Source: Vibrio sp. 10N.261.55.A7
GTDB lineage: Bacteria > Pseudomonadota > Gammaproteobacteria > Enterobacterales > Vibrionaceae
DNA length: 64,000 nt
Reading direction: 5' to 3'
Assembly: GCF_002877365.1 (NCBI RefSeq)
Contig: NZ_MCWZ01000299.1
Span: 62,001 to 126,000, forward strand
Shown: one piece after another, positions 37,819 through 48,397 of the stretch
Numbering within the stretch: position 1 is the first letter of the stretch
Layout of the letters: each line of letters starts with the position of its first letter
The notes under the pieces: generated by a model
Told to the model about the DNA's origin: nothing
What the model saw: the letters and a program-made list of their open reading frames with translations, nothing else
The model's database searches: none
Program-made: the position numbers and the translations under genes

Positions 37819-38223
37819 TTACTCATCTTCTTCATCAACCAGAGCATCTTCACCTTCGTAGTAAGTGCCCCACCCGTCATAAATGATGTCGTATTTCTCT
37901 GCGAGGTGAACCAATTTTTCAACTTGTGCATCAATCGCTTCTGCATTTAAGGCCGATTGCATCGTCGCATCACAACAAAGTAGTTTGTTGCCTTCTTCGT
38001 CTTCAGTCTCTTCAGCTTCTAGTACTTCAAAGCCCATCTTAAACGCTTCAACGACTGCTTTCTCAAGCGTAGCAAAGTCTTCTGCAAACAAGTGGTGTTC
38101 AATTTCATACAGCGAATCGGGTTCACTACCATCTTCCAATAAAGCTTGAATGATATCGCGAGTCTCTTCCTTTTGAATCTCAATGAGGTCTTCTACTGAT
38201 AGATAATCATCTTGTTGAGACAT
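37819..38223 (-). CDS. rraB: Regulator of RNase E activity RraB
   Basis: Small acidic protein that binds the C-terminal half of RNase E and changes which RNAs it degrades. 134 residues, family-typical, with [17 protein letters not shown] and the [11 protein letters not shown] region followed by an acidic tail ([10 protein letters not shown]). Alone between terminators. A truncated second 3' end of this gene lies at 31598-31650 on the same strand, marking the far edge of the accessory segment. Confidence 0.93.
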   Translation of the reverse strand: MSQQDDYLSVEDLIEIQKEETRDIIQALLEDGSEPDSLYEIEHHLFAEDFATLEKAVVEAFKMGFEVLEAEETEDEEGNKLLCCDATMQSALNAEAIDAQVEKLVHLAEKYDIIYDGWGTYYEGEDALVDEEDE

Positions 38224-38782
38224 ACTTTGTGCTCCGGATCGTGTTGATAAAATCGAAAAATAATTGCGAAGGAATATCGCATGGATCGCATGAAAATGCC
38301 ACTGGCAAAGCGATCCAAGCAGGATCTTTATTGTCTCGCCATCAAATAATAGGTTGTTCAGCTCATTTAGTTACAAAATTCTAACAAATATCACTGTTTT
38401 ACAAAATCAGAGTTTTATGTGTCTCTAGAGAAACCTAGGCTCCTTTAATAAGTGCGTGAATATGGGCAAACAATGAATAGCCTGATTCAAAGAGATTTGA
38501 ATAAACATTTACGCATTCCTCCATTACTCCAGAAACGTGAATATCTATTCGCCTTTTTTCTCTTTTCTTTCTCTCACCTTAAACGGCCAAACGCATAGCC
38601 ACGCAGTTTTTTAACTTCGTATAAAACAGATATAAATAGCATTTATTGCCAACTTGGTATCAATAAAAAGAGATATTCGCTCAATAAGAGACCATACTTA
38701 GTTGATATCAGCAAAAATGCCGCTTGCATCTTTATAACAAGCTTGTCATAAATAACGGCTGGAAAATTAGTAAGGATACGAA
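38224..38782 (+). promoter_or_regulatory. arcA upstream region with candidate ArgR boxes
   Basis: 559 bases between divergent rraB and arcA. TGAATATCTATTC (38538-38550) closely fits the ArgR half-site pair TGAAT-N4-ATTCA, and TGAATAAACATTTA (38498-38511) is a weaker second one 40 bases upstream. A further TGAAT-N6-ATTCA at 38474-38489 has the wrong spacing. Control of an arginine catabolic gene by ArgR is chemically sensible. Confidence 0.5.
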
Positions 38783-40021
38783 ATGAGTAAGTTGTACGTT
38801 GGATCTGAAGTCGGTCAGTTAAGACGAGTATTATTAAATCGACCTGAGCGCGCGCTCACTCACCTCACCCCATCAAATTGTCACGAGCTACTCTTCGATG
38901 ATGTACTCGCTGTTGAAGCAGCAGGGGAAGAGCATGATGCCTTTGCTAATACGTTAACCAACCAGGGTGTTGAAGTCTTATTACTGCATGATCTATTAGT
39001 AGAAACCCTTGCAATAGAAGATGCTAAGCAATGGCTTCTCACAACTCAAATCTCAGATTTCCGCTATGGCCCTACTTTCGCCAAGGATCTTAGACATTAC
39101 CTCAGTGATATGACCAATGATCATCTCGCGACGGTTCTTCTTGGTGGTTTAGCCTATTCAGAGCTGAAACTACAATCTTCTTCAATGCTTCCTAAGATGC
39201 ATCGCCCACTCGACTTTGTAATTGAACCATTACCCAATCACCTATTTACCCGAGATACATCTTGCTGGGTTTATGGCGGGGTGTCATTAAACCCAATGAT
39301 GAAAGCGGCACGTCAACGCGAAACCAATCATTTACGCGCCATCTATCGCTGGCACCCAGTTTTTGCAGGCCAAGATTTCATCCAGTACTTTGGCAATGAA
39401 GATCTTCATTACGACAATGCCAATATCGAGGGCGGTGATGTTCTTGTGATCGGTAATGGAGCGGTTCTGATTGGTATTTCAGAACGTACGACGCCACAAG
39501 GCGTTGAGAACCTGGCAGCGAATCTATTTAAGCATGGTCAAGCGAAAGAAGTGATCGCAGTTGATCTGCCTAAACACCGCTCCTGTATGCACCTTGATAC
39601 GGTGATGACCCACATGGACGTCGATACCTTCTCGGTTTACCCAGAAATCATGCGCAAAGATCTCGATACTTGGCGTCTGACCCCTAAGGGCGATGAACAT
39701 TCAGGATCAACCGATGAGATGAAAGTTGAGAAAGTGCCAAGCTACATTCACGCAATAGAAAATGCGCTTGAGTTAGATTACTTAAAAATCATTACGACGG
39801 GCGGTGACAGCTACGAAGCTGAACGTGAACAATGGAACGACGCGAATAACGTCCTCACGGTGAAACCTGGTGTCGTGATTGGTTATGAACGTAATGTTTA
39901 TACTAATGAAAAATACGACAAAGCTGGCATTGAAGTACTCACGATTCCTGGCAATGAACTAGGACGCGGACGCGGTGGCGCTCGATGTATGAGCTGTCCA
40001 ATTGAGCGTGATGGTATCTAG
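38783..40021 (+). CDS. arcA: Arginine deiminase
   Basis: Hydrolyses L-arginine to citrulline and ammonia, the first step of the arginine deiminase route; gives ATP when coupled to carbamate kinase, and raises pH. 412 residues. Conserved [22 protein letters not shown] and the C-terminal [12 protein letters not shown] with catalytic Cys405. AAGGATACGAA gives the ribosome binding site before ATG 38783. No arcB or arcC next to it, so the rest of the pathway would have to be elsewhere. Note: the name arcA is also used for the redox response regulator; this is the deiminase. Confidence 0.95.
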   Translation: MSKLYVGSEVGQLRRVLLNRPERALTHLTPSNCHELLFDDVLAVEAAGEEHDAFANTLTNQGVEVLLLHDLLVETLAIEDAKQWLLTTQISDFRYGPTFAKDLRHYLSDMTNDHLATVLLGGLAYSELKLQSSSMLPKMHRPLDFVIEPLPNHLFTRDTSCWVYGGVSLNPMMKAARQRETNHLRAIYRWHPVFAGQDFIQYFGNEDLHYDNANIEGGDVLVIGNGAVLIGISERTTPQGVENLAANLFKHGQAKEVIAVDLPKHRSCMHLDTVMTHMDVDTFSVYPEIMRKDLDTWRLTPKGDEHSGSTDEMKVEKVPSYIHAIENALELDYLKIITTGGDSYEAEREQWNDANNVLTVKPGVVIGYERNVYTNEKYDKAGIEVLTIPGNELGRGRGGARCMSCPIERDGI

Positions 40022-40103
40022 TCGTTATAAAGCTTACCAATAGCAGTAGGTATTTAATTCCTAAGCAAGATAAAATACCGACTATAGTAAGCAGCCAAAT
40101 ATC

Positions 40104-40139
40104 AAAAAAGCAGCGGTGATTCAATCCGCTGCTTTTTTA
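40104..40139. terminator. Bidirectional terminator between arcA and tldD
   Basis: AAAAAAGCAGCGG ... CCGCTGCTTTTTT, with a T run on both strands, serving arcA (plus) and the convergent tldD transcript (minus). Confidence 0.92.
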
Positions 40140-40172
40140 TTGTCTGCTCTATAGAGTAATCAAACGATTCGG

Positions 40173-41618
40173 TTATTCAGTACCACCAACCGTGAGCATA
40201 TCGAGTTTAAGAGTCGGTTGACCTACGCCAACAGGAACGCTTTGACCTGCCTTTCCGCAAACTCCAACACCGCGATCCAAACTCAGGTCATTACCCACCA
40301 TAGAGACTTGTTGCATCGCTTCAATTCCAGAGCCAATCAATGTCGCCCCTTTTACTGGGTGCGTAATTTTTCCATCTTCAATCATGTAAGCTTCAGAGGC
40401 AGAAAAAACAAACTTTCCTGAAGTGATGTCCACTTGACCACCACCAAAGTTAGGTGCATAAAGGCCTTTCTTAACCGTTGAGATAATCTCTTCTGGGGAA
40501 TGCTCACCAGGCAACATGTAAGTGTTGGTCATACGAGGCATTGGAAGGTGAGCATAAGATTCACGACGACCATTCCCCGTAGGCGCAACATTCATCAAAC
40601 GAGCATTCAGCTTGTCTTGCATGTAACCTTTCAGTTTTCCATTCTCAATCAAGGTATTGTACTGGCCGCTGACGCCTTCATCATCAACGTTCAATGATCC
40701 GCGCAGATCTTTCAATGTACCATCATCCACAATCGTACAATGCTTTGAGGTCACCATCTCACCTATTTTTCCAGAGAAGACTGACGACTCTTTGCGATTA
40801 AAGTCCCCTTCAAGACCATGGCCAACCGCTTCATGCAACAGTACACCCGGCCAACCAGAGCCTAAAACTACAGGCATCGCGCCCGCTGGAGCGGCAACCG
40901 CTTCCAAATTCACCAGTGCTTGACGAATCGCTTCATCCGCAAATTGATACGCGATCTGAGCGCCTTCACTGCCTGACAAAAAGAAATCATAGCCAAATCG
41001 GCCACCACCACCTGAGCTACCACGCTCTCGGCGATCTCCTTTTTGTGCAAGTACGCTGATTGATAGACGAACTAAAGGTCGAATATCACCTGCGTACGTT
41101 CCATCCGTAGCCGCAACAAGTACATTCTCATGAACGCCACTGAGACTTACTGACACCTCTTGAATGAGTGGCTCTTTGGTGCGGATATACGCATCAAGCT
41201 CTTTCAATAATTCGGTCTTCTGCTGCTTTTTCCAACTCTCTAATGGGTTCACTGCAGCGTAGTAGGCTTGATTGTCATGACGACTGAATGTCTTAACTTT
41301 TGCACTTTGTCCCTGCTGTGCAATACCGCGAGCAGCAATCGCACTCTGATTAAGTCCATCCAACTGGATTTGATCCGAGTAAGCGAACCCCGTCTTCTCA
41401 CCAGATACTGCACGAACACCGACACCGCAGTCGATGTTAAACGAGCCATCTTTGATGATGCTGTCTTCAAGTACGAGTGACTCATGCCAGCTAGATTGAA
41501 AGTAGATATCGGCATAATCAATTTGACGCGTTGCAATACTCGCTAACGTATCTGAAATATTCTGTTCTGTTAAACCCGTTGGCGCTAACAATGCATCTTC
41601 GATTTGGTTTAGGCTCAT
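40173..41618 (-). CDS. tldD: Metalloprotease TldD
   Basis: Catalytic subunit of the TldD/TldE protease, which degrades unfolded peptides and processes CcdA and microcin-type precursors. 481 residues. The metal motif [11 protein letters not shown] (HExxxH) lies in the middle; [12 protein letters not shown] precedes it. The C-terminal half carries the [18 protein letters not shown] segment. TldE is not in this window. Last gene of the mreB-to-tldD run, ending at a bidirectional terminator. Confidence 0.96.
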   Translation of the reverse strand: MSLNQIEDALLAPTGLTEQNISDTLASIATRQIDYADIYFQSSWHESLVLEDSIIKDGSFNIDCGVGVRAVSGEKTGFAYSDQIQLDGLNQSAIAARGIAQQGQSAKVKTFSRHDNQAYYAAVNPLESWKKQQKTELLKELDAYIRTKEPLIQEVSVSLSGVHENVLVAATDGTYAGDIRPLVRLSISVLAQKGDRRERGSSGGGGRFGYDFFLSGSEGAQIAYQFADEAIRQALVNLEAVAAPAGAMPVVLGSGWPGVLLHEAVGHGLEGDFNRKESSVFSGKIGEMVTSKHCTIVDDGTLKDLRGSLNVDDEGVSGQYNTLIENGKLKGYMQDKLNARLMNVAPTGNGRRESYAHLPMPRMTNTYMLPGEHSPEEIISTVKKGLYAPNFGGGQVDITSGKFVFSASEAYMIEDGKITHPVKGATLIGSGIEAMQQVSMVGNDLSLDRGVGVCGKAGQSVPVGVGQPTLKLDMLTVGGTE

Positions 41619-41627
41619 AATCTGCTC

Positions 41628-42452
41628 TTAATTATTTTTGAATTGGTTATCAAACCGAGTGTGTGATGCCACTGGCATAGTATTTCGAACTTCATCAACC
41701 TGATTCAACTGGATATCAACGATACCACTGCTCAGGTTATCTTTTAAATCTAAGACCACCTCACCCCAGGGATTAATCACCATAGAGTGCCCCCATGTTT
41801 CTCTGCCACATGGATGACGACCAACCTGGTTAACCGCGATCACCCAAGACTGAGTTTCAATCGCTCGTGATCGCAATAAGACTTCCCAGTGGGCCTGCCC
41901 CGTCACTGCCGTAAATGCAGCGGGAACAAGTAGAATTTTAGCCCCACGTTTGACGAGTTCAGAGTATAAGTGAGGAAAACGTACATCATAACAGATAGAA
42001 AGACCCACTTTCCCAAATGGTGTATCCGCGACGACAATATCTTTTCCTGGACAAAAGGTTTCGGATTCGCGATAGCGTTGGTGCGTGTCTTGTACATCAA
42101 CATCAAACATGTGCAGCTTATCGTAGTGAGAAACGATGTCTCCATCACTATTGATCACAAGACTCGTCGTGCTGACTTCGCCTTGCTCTGTACGAATAGG
42201 CATGCTGCCGACAACTAACCAAACCTTGTTATCACGGGCAATATGACGTAACTCTCGTTGCATTGGACCCGTCGCTAAAGCCTCTGCATGTTGGTGATAG
42301 TCTTTACGGCTACCAAAGACGAGAGCATTTTCTGGTGTTACAACCCAGGCAGCTCCCTGACCAGCAAGACTCTTCACCTCACGCCGAATGTACGCTAAGT
42401 TCTCAAGCGGATCGGGGGATGAGGTCATTTGTATAATACCGACACATTCCAT
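41628..42452 (-). CDS. Carbon-nitrogen hydrolase (Nit1-like deaminated glutathione amidase)
   Basis: 274 residues of the nitrilase superfamily. The catalytic triad is visible: Glu41 (TPENAL), Lys112 (DKLHMFD) and Cys154 (SICYDVRFP). The family position between yhdP and tldD and the motif ICYDVRFPHLYSEL point to the Nit1/YbeM group, which hydrolyses deaminated glutathione, a side product of transaminases. Substrate is inferred from family, not seen. Good GGAG ribosome binding site; nine bases separate it from tldD. Confidence 0.88.
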   Translation of the reverse strand: MECVGIIQMTSSPDPLENLAYIRREVKSLAGQGAAWVVTPENALVFGSRKDYHQHAEALATGPMQRELRHIARDNKVWLVVGSMPIRTEQGEVSTTSLVINSDGDIVSHYDKLHMFDVDVQDTHQRYRESETFCPGKDIVVADTPFGKVGLSICYDVRFPHLYSELVKRGAKILLVPAAFTAVTGQAHWEVLLRSRAIETQSWVIAVNQVGRHPCGRETWGHSMVINPWGEVVLDLKDNLSSGIVDIQLNQVDEVRNTMPVASHTRFDNQFKNN

Positions 42453-42456
42453 GTGA

Positions 42457-45400
42457 TTACTCCGACTTTGCCTCTTCTCTCAGCTTCTCTGGCAGTTCAA
42501 ATTCACCTTTACGCCTAGAAAGCTCGCTAACCGTTGGCGAATCTAACGGTCCTTTGACTGAATAATTCACCTGTGTAAAGACCTCTACCACCGGTGAGAT
42601 AACCGTCGTAATCGCCAATACGTAAATGGCAGTCTGTGGGGTCACCGCAAACGCCGTGAGAACCGGTATTCCAGAGGTAATATCAGGAACAAAATTGACC
42701 TCTGCATCGACCGTTCTATCATTGAGATTCGCAAGGCCTTTTATGGTCATTTCACCGGCAACCGCATCCATCTTTATATCGTTGGTGACAAAAATACCAT
42801 CTCGAACTTCCCCCGACCCAGTGATGGAGTTAAAGGCCATCCCTTTGTCAAAGACATCTGTAAAATCGAGCTGCATCTTACGAATAATCGAATCAAGACT
42901 GAACAAACCTAATAAGCGAGCGGCGCCGCTAACATCGGAAATCACGCCTTTGCCCAGTCGACTGTTAACCTTGCCTTCTAAGGAGTCCACCTGCATAGAC
43001 CAAGGTGCACCATTCCATTTCATCTGCGCATTCAAATCAAACGGTGCTCGTTGTATGCCCGAGCTAATTCCGAAACGCTCCATGAGATCACTGTTATTTT
43101 CACCGCTGAGTTCCATATTGTACTCTGTAAAGCTTTCGGTCTCTGTCAGTGTCCATGCACCATTGATTGCAACTTTATTGGCGCCACTGGTCATAGAAAT
43201 GTCTTTCCACTCGAGCTTGTTTCCTTGGCGAACCAAATCGACATTGACCGTACCAACCTTGTAGCCTTGCAACCAAAAGTCATCGATGGCTAATGTTAAG
43301 TTTGGCATGTTTTCATGGAATGTGCGATCAAAGCTAGAGATAAGCTCAACGGGCCCAGGCTCAACATTCAACAGCCCTTGTTCATTGTCTATCTCATCTA
43401 ATGCTGGGATATAAATGTGTAATCGCTCAAGAGACACTGAAAGGTCGTACGGCTCTATATAGCTTGCTTCGCCTCTTGCTTCTTGGCTCTCTAAATCAAA
43501 ATACCAGCCTAAGTTCTTCCGGCGAGCGGAAAAGTCGACATCGTGCCACTCAATACCAGCAAGAGTGAGATCGGCAACATTGATGTTCACGCGTTGAGGT
43601 GTAGGAATGGTGGGAGTATTAAGCTCATCGAGTATAGCTTTTTTCTCAGGCACAGGCCGATGAGAAATATTTAGCCATTTATCTAAATCAAACTTCTCCG
43701 TCCTAATTTGAGCGTGATGCCCGACAACAGGACTGATTTTGAAGCTGCCATTGCCTACAACCAGGTTAGTCGCCGTTATCACGGGCGTGTCAGGGCGTAT
43801 ATCGATTTCGGCCTGATATTTTGCCCGAGGTAGCAAGAGTCGAGCACTGATCGATTCTTGATTTCCTGAAGCCTGCAAGCGAGCTTGGCCTTTCGTTTTT
43901 AACGGTTTGTTTAACGGATAAGGGTAGTCACTTTTCACCATCTTCATGTCAGCATTCAGATCAATCTGATACGTAAAGCCGACATCGTTAAGCTGAATGT
44001 TAATCGCAGATTGCCAAGGCGCATGCCCTGAAATATCTTGAGTCCAACGCTCACCAATATAAGGGGCTAACGGTTCAATGTCCCAGTCACCCAACAGATC
44101 AATGCCCACGGCATAGCCTGAACCGGAGTTTTCACCAGAAAAGTCCAAAGATAAAGGCTGTTTCAACAAGTTGGCTGACAGGCCTGCGGCTTTCACCACA
44201 TCATTATCAAACTCGATCCGCCCGGTGACATTTTCGAGTGTCATTGGTGGCGCTTCAATCTCAACATGATTATCGGCGAGCTCAGCAAAACCCCACGCTC
44301 TCGCTTCTTCACCATCATGAAACGGTATATAAAGCTCAAACTCGGAGGTCACCTCTCCATCTATCTGGATGGCGGTTAACGCTGCCCCCACTGAATCGAC
44401 CAATGGTGAGGAGGTCATATAGTCGCGAACCGCATTGCCTTCTCCGACAGCGCTCGCTTCAATCTCGATGTGCCCCAGGCTCGCGAGCCGCGGAATTCGA
44501 CCAGTGATGCGCTTTCCATGTACATCCATGAGAGTGGCATCACGTGAATCAAGATACATCGCATCATTTTCAAACAACAAATCAAGCTGCAAATCGGTAA
44601 TGGGTGGCCAAGCCGTATCAAAGCTAAATTTGGCTTCTCTTAAACCCACAAGCGCCTGAAACATTCCGTTATTTTCTTGATACGGGAAGTTACCCAGCTC
44701 GCCATACCACAAAAGTTTAGAGGTACTGACCTTACCTGCTTGAATCGCGGTTGATAAATAATCGGTGAGGCTTTGCCCCAATGCTAGAGTCGGCAAATAA
44801 CGCCATGTTTGACTCGCGTTATACAGATCAGCTTCGGCATAAAACGAGAGAAACGGGCTGCGCCCTTCTGGAAAATCTAAACGAAAAGCACCGAGCACTT
44901 GTAAGTCTGGCGTGGCCGCTGTGACTTTATCTGCCCAAAGTGACCAACCTTCCTCAGTATTCTGCCAAATGATATCCACTTGCCCTTGTCTGATATTCAA
45001 AGGCGCTTGGAATACATCACCATATGGGAGAGCATCATCAATCAGAGAGACGGACGCTTTGGCTTGTGCGGTATTGCCTGATACAGAAATGGATGCGTGA
45101 TGCACTTCAGGAAGAAGTTCCCATTGAGCCATACCCACTTCCGTCAGATCGGCCGAATACTTAAGTGATTCAAGATCTTCGCCTTTCGATATTCTGATAT
45201 CTTCCAGCTGGCCCGTAAAATCAAGCTCTTCAATCAGGGCGGCTGAATCACCAAAATCAGGCACCATGCCAGTCAATGGGCGAAGCGCAACAAGATCAAG
45301 GTGAGATAGGTTTAGTCGCCACTCACTAGGCTGCCATTTGAACGCGATATCCAGTTCAGGCCATTCAATTTCATCGGTCCTCATTTTGAGAGAGTGACCG

Positions 45401-46332
45401 TTCAATACCCAGCCTTGTTCACTCGGCAGTAATTTGATGATGCCAGACTCAAGCATTAAAATATGCTCTTCACCGTCATTCCAAACCAACTCTGAAGGAT
45501 TAATGTCCACGTAAGCATCAACGGGGCGAGAGCGCTCAAGGGTAAGCCAACTACTAAAGCTAACCAGGCCTTTCTCTATGCCCGTTTTTTCCTGTATGTC
45601 GGCGGGAATCCAAGGGGTTACCCGAATATGTTCCGCCGCCACATAAAACTCGCCGGAGACATCTTGCAGTGACCCATGATCAAGAAAGTTAGCGCTCACT
45701 TGCAATGAGTTAAAAGCCGTATCAGCAACACTGATTGTCCCTTCGGCTTTATGCTGGTTTCCTTTGTTTAGCCAGCGAAGCCTATCAATGTCGAGCTGAC
45801 GAGTACCACCATCAACGGATTGGTAAATGATCCATGAGTTGGTCATTGTAAAATCGTCAAGTTGGCGTAATAGCAGCCTATCGAGCTTTGAAATGACTGA
45901 GCTATCATGCTCTGGAACAGTCTCTAACGACTCGTCACTGGATTCGAAAAGGTCTACTGACCGTATATCCAGCTTGAATTGGTCAACGGTTAAATCTGTG
46001 ACAATAGGCTGAAGTTGAAGTAAAGATTGAATCAAATCAAACTCGACCTCCAACGTGTTTGCTGAAAGGTGAATATTTGAATTATCGGGAAGATCAGCGG
46101 CGAGGCCTTCTAAGGCAATCGAAGGGTGAGTGTTGCGCCAAAAACCCGAGACACTGTCTATCTCAAAATCAATGCCAGCACTTTTACTTACCCAAGTCTG
46201 AATCGCGTCCTGAAAGTGATTTAATTTGGGCAGGGCAATGCGCAAACTCGTCACCAAGATTGCCAATGAGACAAGCAAGGTCACGAGTAAATATAGAGAT
46301 AAGCGCAATAGTCGAACTAACACTGAATTCAC
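42457..46332 (-). CDS. yhdP: YhdP family AsmA-like lipid transport protein
   Basis: Very large (1291 residues) inner-membrane-anchored periplasmic protein with one N-terminal helix (about 8-30) and a long repeating beta-groove body, the AsmA2/TIGR02099 architecture. In E. coli YhdP, with TamB and YdbH, moves phospholipids to the outer membrane. The C-terminus has the AsmA-C-like VTNDIKMDAVAGEMTIKG and an SPTVSEL tail. It starts with GTG, preceded by GGAA. Its stop is four bases before the nitrilase start, and it follows rng by ten bases. Confidence 0.92.
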   Translation of the reverse strand: MNSVLVRLLRLSLYLLVTLLVSLAILVTSLRIALPKLNHFQDAIQTWVSKSAGIDFEIDSVSGFWRNTHPSIALEGLAADLPDNSNIHLSANTLEVEFDLIQSLLQLQPIVTDLTVDQFKLDIRSVDLFESSDESLETVPEHDSSVISKLDRLLLRQLDDFTMTNSWIIYQSVDGGTRQLDIDRLRWLNKGNQHKAEGTISVADTAFNSLQVSANFLDHGSLQDVSGEFYVAAEHIRVTPWIPADIQEKTGIEKGLVSFSSWLTLERSRPVDAYVDINPSELVWNDGEEHILMLESGIIKLLPSEQGWVLNGHSLKMRTDEIEWPELDIAFKWQPSEWRLNLSHLDLVALRPLTGMVPDFGDSAALIEELDFTGQLEDIRISKGEDLESLKYSADLTEVGMAQWELLPEVHHASISVSGNTAQAKASVSLIDDALPYGDVFQAPLNIRQGQVDIIWQNTEEGWSLWADKVTAATPDLQVLGAFRLDFPEGRSPFLSFYAEADLYNASQTWRYLPTLALGQSLTDYLSTAIQAGKVSTSKLLWYGELGNFPYQENNGMFQALVGLREAKFSFDTAWPPITDLQLDLLFENDAMYLDSRDATLMDVHGKRITGRIPRLASLGHIEIEASAVGEGNAVRDYMTSSPLVDSVGAALTAIQIDGEVTSEFELYIPFHDGEEARAWGFAELADNHVEIEAPPMTLENVTGRIEFDNDVVKAAGLSANLLKQPLSLDFSGENSGSGYAVGIDLLGDWDIEPLAPYIGERWTQDISGHAPWQSAINIQLNDVGFTYQIDLNADMKMVKSDYPYPLNKPLKTKGQARLQASGNQESISARLLLPRAKYQAEIDIRPDTPVITATNLVVGNGSFKISPVVGHHAQIRTEKFDLDKWLNISHRPVPEKKAILDELNTPTIPTPQRVNINVADLTLAGIEWHDVDFSARRKNLGWYFDLESQEARGEASYIEPYDLSVSLERLHIYIPALDEIDNEQGLLNVEPGPVELISSFDRTFHENMPNLTLAIDDFWLQGYKVGTVNVDLVRQGNKLEWKDISMTSGANKVAINGAWTLTETESFTEYNMELSGENNSDLMERFGISSGIQRAPFDLNAQMKWNGAPWSMQVDSLEGKVNSRLGKGVISDVSGAARLLGLFSLDSIIRKMQLDFTDVFDKGMAFNSITGSGEVRDGIFVTNDIKMDAVAGEMTIKGLANLNDRTVDAEVNFVPDITSGIPVLTAFAVTPQTAIYVLAITTVISPVVEVFTQVNYSVKGPLDSPTVSELSRRKGEFELPEKLREEAKSE

Positions 46333-46342
46333 AAGCGTTCCA

Positions 46343-47812
46343 TTACATCATAACGACATCAAATTGCTCTTGAACGTACAGCGGTTCAACTTGAATGCGT
46401 ACTTCTTTACCAATAAAGACTTCCAGTTCGGCCAATGCATGAGATTCATCATCTTCCAACGATGCAGCAACGGCTGGTGACGCATACACAACGAACTTAT
46501 CAGCGTCGTAGGCACGATTAACTCGAGTGATCTCTCGTAGAATTTCGAAACAGACCGTAGCTACCGTTTTGACACTGCCTCGACCTTCACAGGCAGGACA
46601 GCTAGAACATAAAACATGCTCAATACTTTCACGCGTTCGCTTACGCGTCATTTCTACCAAACCAAGCTGTGTAAAACCATTGATGTTGGTTTTTACTCGA
46701 TCTTTGCTTAATGCATTATCTAACGAGGTGAGCACTCGCTTACGGTGTTCTTCAGAGATCATATCAATGAAATCGATAATGATAATACCGCCTAGATTTC
46801 TTAATCTAAGCTGACGTGCAATGGCCTGAGTCGCTTCAATATTAGTGTTGAATATGGTCTCTTCTAGGTTTCGACGTCCAACAAAAGCACCCGTGTTAAT
46901 GTCAACCGTAGTCATCGCTTCGGTCTGATCAATAATAAGATAACCGCCTGACTTCAACTCAACCTTACGATCCAATGAACGCTGAATCTCGTTCTCTGTG
47001 TCGTACATATCAAAGATCGGCTTCTCACCTTCATACAGCTCGACCTTATCCGTCAGCTCAGGGACATATTCCCCTGTGAACTCCAGCATGCCTTCATATT
47101 CAAGACGAGAATCGATCATGATGTTATCCAGTTCAGTGCCTACGAAATCACGTATGATTCGCTGTGCAAGACCAAGCTCACCGTATAGAGTGCTTCGCGT
47201 TTTGTATTTAGCTCGCCTCTCTGAAATCTTCGACCATAAGCGTTTTAAGAAAGCCGCATCTTGAGAAAGCTCTTTCTCATCCGCCCCTTCAGCAGCGGTA
47301 CGAATGATAAAGCCGCCATGTTCATCACAGTAATCCGCAACCACTTTCTTTAAACGGTTGCGTTCTTTTTCACTTTCTATGCGCTGAGAGACACCCACAT
47401 GACTCGCACCGGGCATGAAGACAAGATAACGAGATGGGAGAGTGATATCGGTCGTGAGTCGCGCACCTTTTGTGCCAAGTGGGTCTTTCACCACCTGAAC
47501 CACAATATCTTGGCCTTGGCGAACCAGCTCTGAGATATCTCGAACTTGGAATTGCTGTTTCTCATTTTCAGCAACACATTCAGTGTGAGGCACGATATCA
47601 GAGGCATGTAAAAACGCGGCTTTATCCAAGCCGATATCAACGAAAGCGGCTTGCATACCAGGTAAAACACGGCTGACCTTACCTTTATAGATATTGCCAA
47701 CAATGCCGCGCTTTGCTTCACGCTCTATGTGGATCTCTTGGAGTATTCCACCTTCGATCATCGCCACACGTGTTTCACTTGGCGTGATGTTTAACAGTAA
47801 CTCTGCACTCAT
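46343..47812 (-). CDS. rng: Ribonuclease G
   Basis: Endoribonuclease that matures the 5' end of 16S rRNA and degrades selected messages. 489 residues. N-terminal S1 domain (about 35-125) with KRGIVGNIYKGKV, catalytic magnesium-binding IIIDFIDM region in the DNase I-like part, and the CPACEGRG zinc link near residue 405. Lacks the long RNase E scaffold tail. In the mre-maf-rng order known in E. coli. Confidence 0.96.
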   Translation of the reverse strand: MSAELLLNITPSETRVAMIEGGILQEIHIEREAKRGIVGNIYKGKVSRVLPGMQAAFVDIGLDKAAFLHASDIVPHTECVAENEKQQFQVRDISELVRQGQDIVVQVVKDPLGTKGARLTTDITLPSRYLVFMPGASHVGVSQRIESEKERNRLKKVVADYCDEHGGFIIRTAAEGADEKELSQDAAFLKRLWSKISERRAKYKTRSTLYGELGLAQRIIRDFVGTELDNIMIDSRLEYEGMLEFTGEYVPELTDKVELYEGEKPIFDMYDTENEIQRSLDRKVELKSGGYLIIDQTEAMTTVDINTGAFVGRRNLEETIFNTNIEATQAIARQLRLRNLGGIIIIDFIDMISEEHRKRVLTSLDNALSKDRVKTNINGFTQLGLVEMTRKRTRESIEHVLCSSCPACEGRGSVKTVATVCFEILREITRVNRAYDADKFVVYASPAVAASLEDDESHALAELEVFIGKEVRIQVEPLYVQEQFDVVMM

Positions 47813-47833
47813 GAGCGCACCTCAAAATTATAA

Positions 47834-48397
47834 TTATAAGAATTCGTGCAGCAGTTGGTCAGTTTCATAAAGTGGCAGTCCAACCACGGCAAAATAGCTT
47901 CCTTCAATTCGTGTGACGAATCGACCTCCAAGCCCTTGAATGCCATAGCTGCCTGCTTTATCGCAGGGTTCACCCGTTTGCCAATATTCTTCTATTTCTT
48001 TTTCTGACAAAGGCTTAAACCATACATTAGTCGACACAACCACCGACTTGTGTTTTTGTTCTGATATGACCGTCACCGCGGTTAAAACTTGATGGCAGCT
48101 ATCTGAGAGCTTCATTAACATCTGCTTCGAGTCTGATAAATCATCGGGCTTTTCAAGTACAGTATCACCAATAACCACAATGGTATCAGAACCTAACACA
48201 ATACTTTTACTGCCAAGGCTTGAAAGCCCAGCACTGGCCTTATCAAATGAGAGGCGCTTAACATATTGCTCTGGTGATTCTCCAGCTAAGCGATTCTCCT
48301 CTACATCAGTGACGATGACTTGAAAATCATAGCCCAGTTGAGACAACAACTCTTTGCGTCTTGGGGAGCCAGACGCTAATACTAATGGTGACTTCAT
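47834..48397 (-). CDS. Maf-like nucleoside triphosphate pyrophosphatase
   Basis: 187 residues from the ATG ending at 48397; the longer frame to 48481 lies within mreD. LASGSPRRKELLSQLG (7-22) is the Maf signature; GSDTIVVIGD and DKAGSYGIQGLGG form the active site. These enzymes clear dTTP/UTP or modified nucleotides, and overexpression affects septation. YhdE type by position next to mreD. Start and mreD stop overlap by one base (TAATG). Confidence 0.93.
   Translation of the reverse strand: MKSPLVLASGSPRRKELLSQLGYDFQVIVTDVEENRLAGESPEQYVKRLSFDKASAGLSSLGSKSIVLGSDTIVVIGDTVLEKPDDLSDSKQMLMKLSDSCHQVLTAVTVISEQKHKSVVVSTNVWFKPLSEKEIEEYWQTGEPCDKAGSYGIQGLGGRFVTRIEGSYFAVVGLPLYETDQLLHEFL

Noticed and set aside
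38474-38489. Third ArgR box TGAAT-N6-ATTCA
   Set aside because: The spacer is two bases too long for a standard ARG box.
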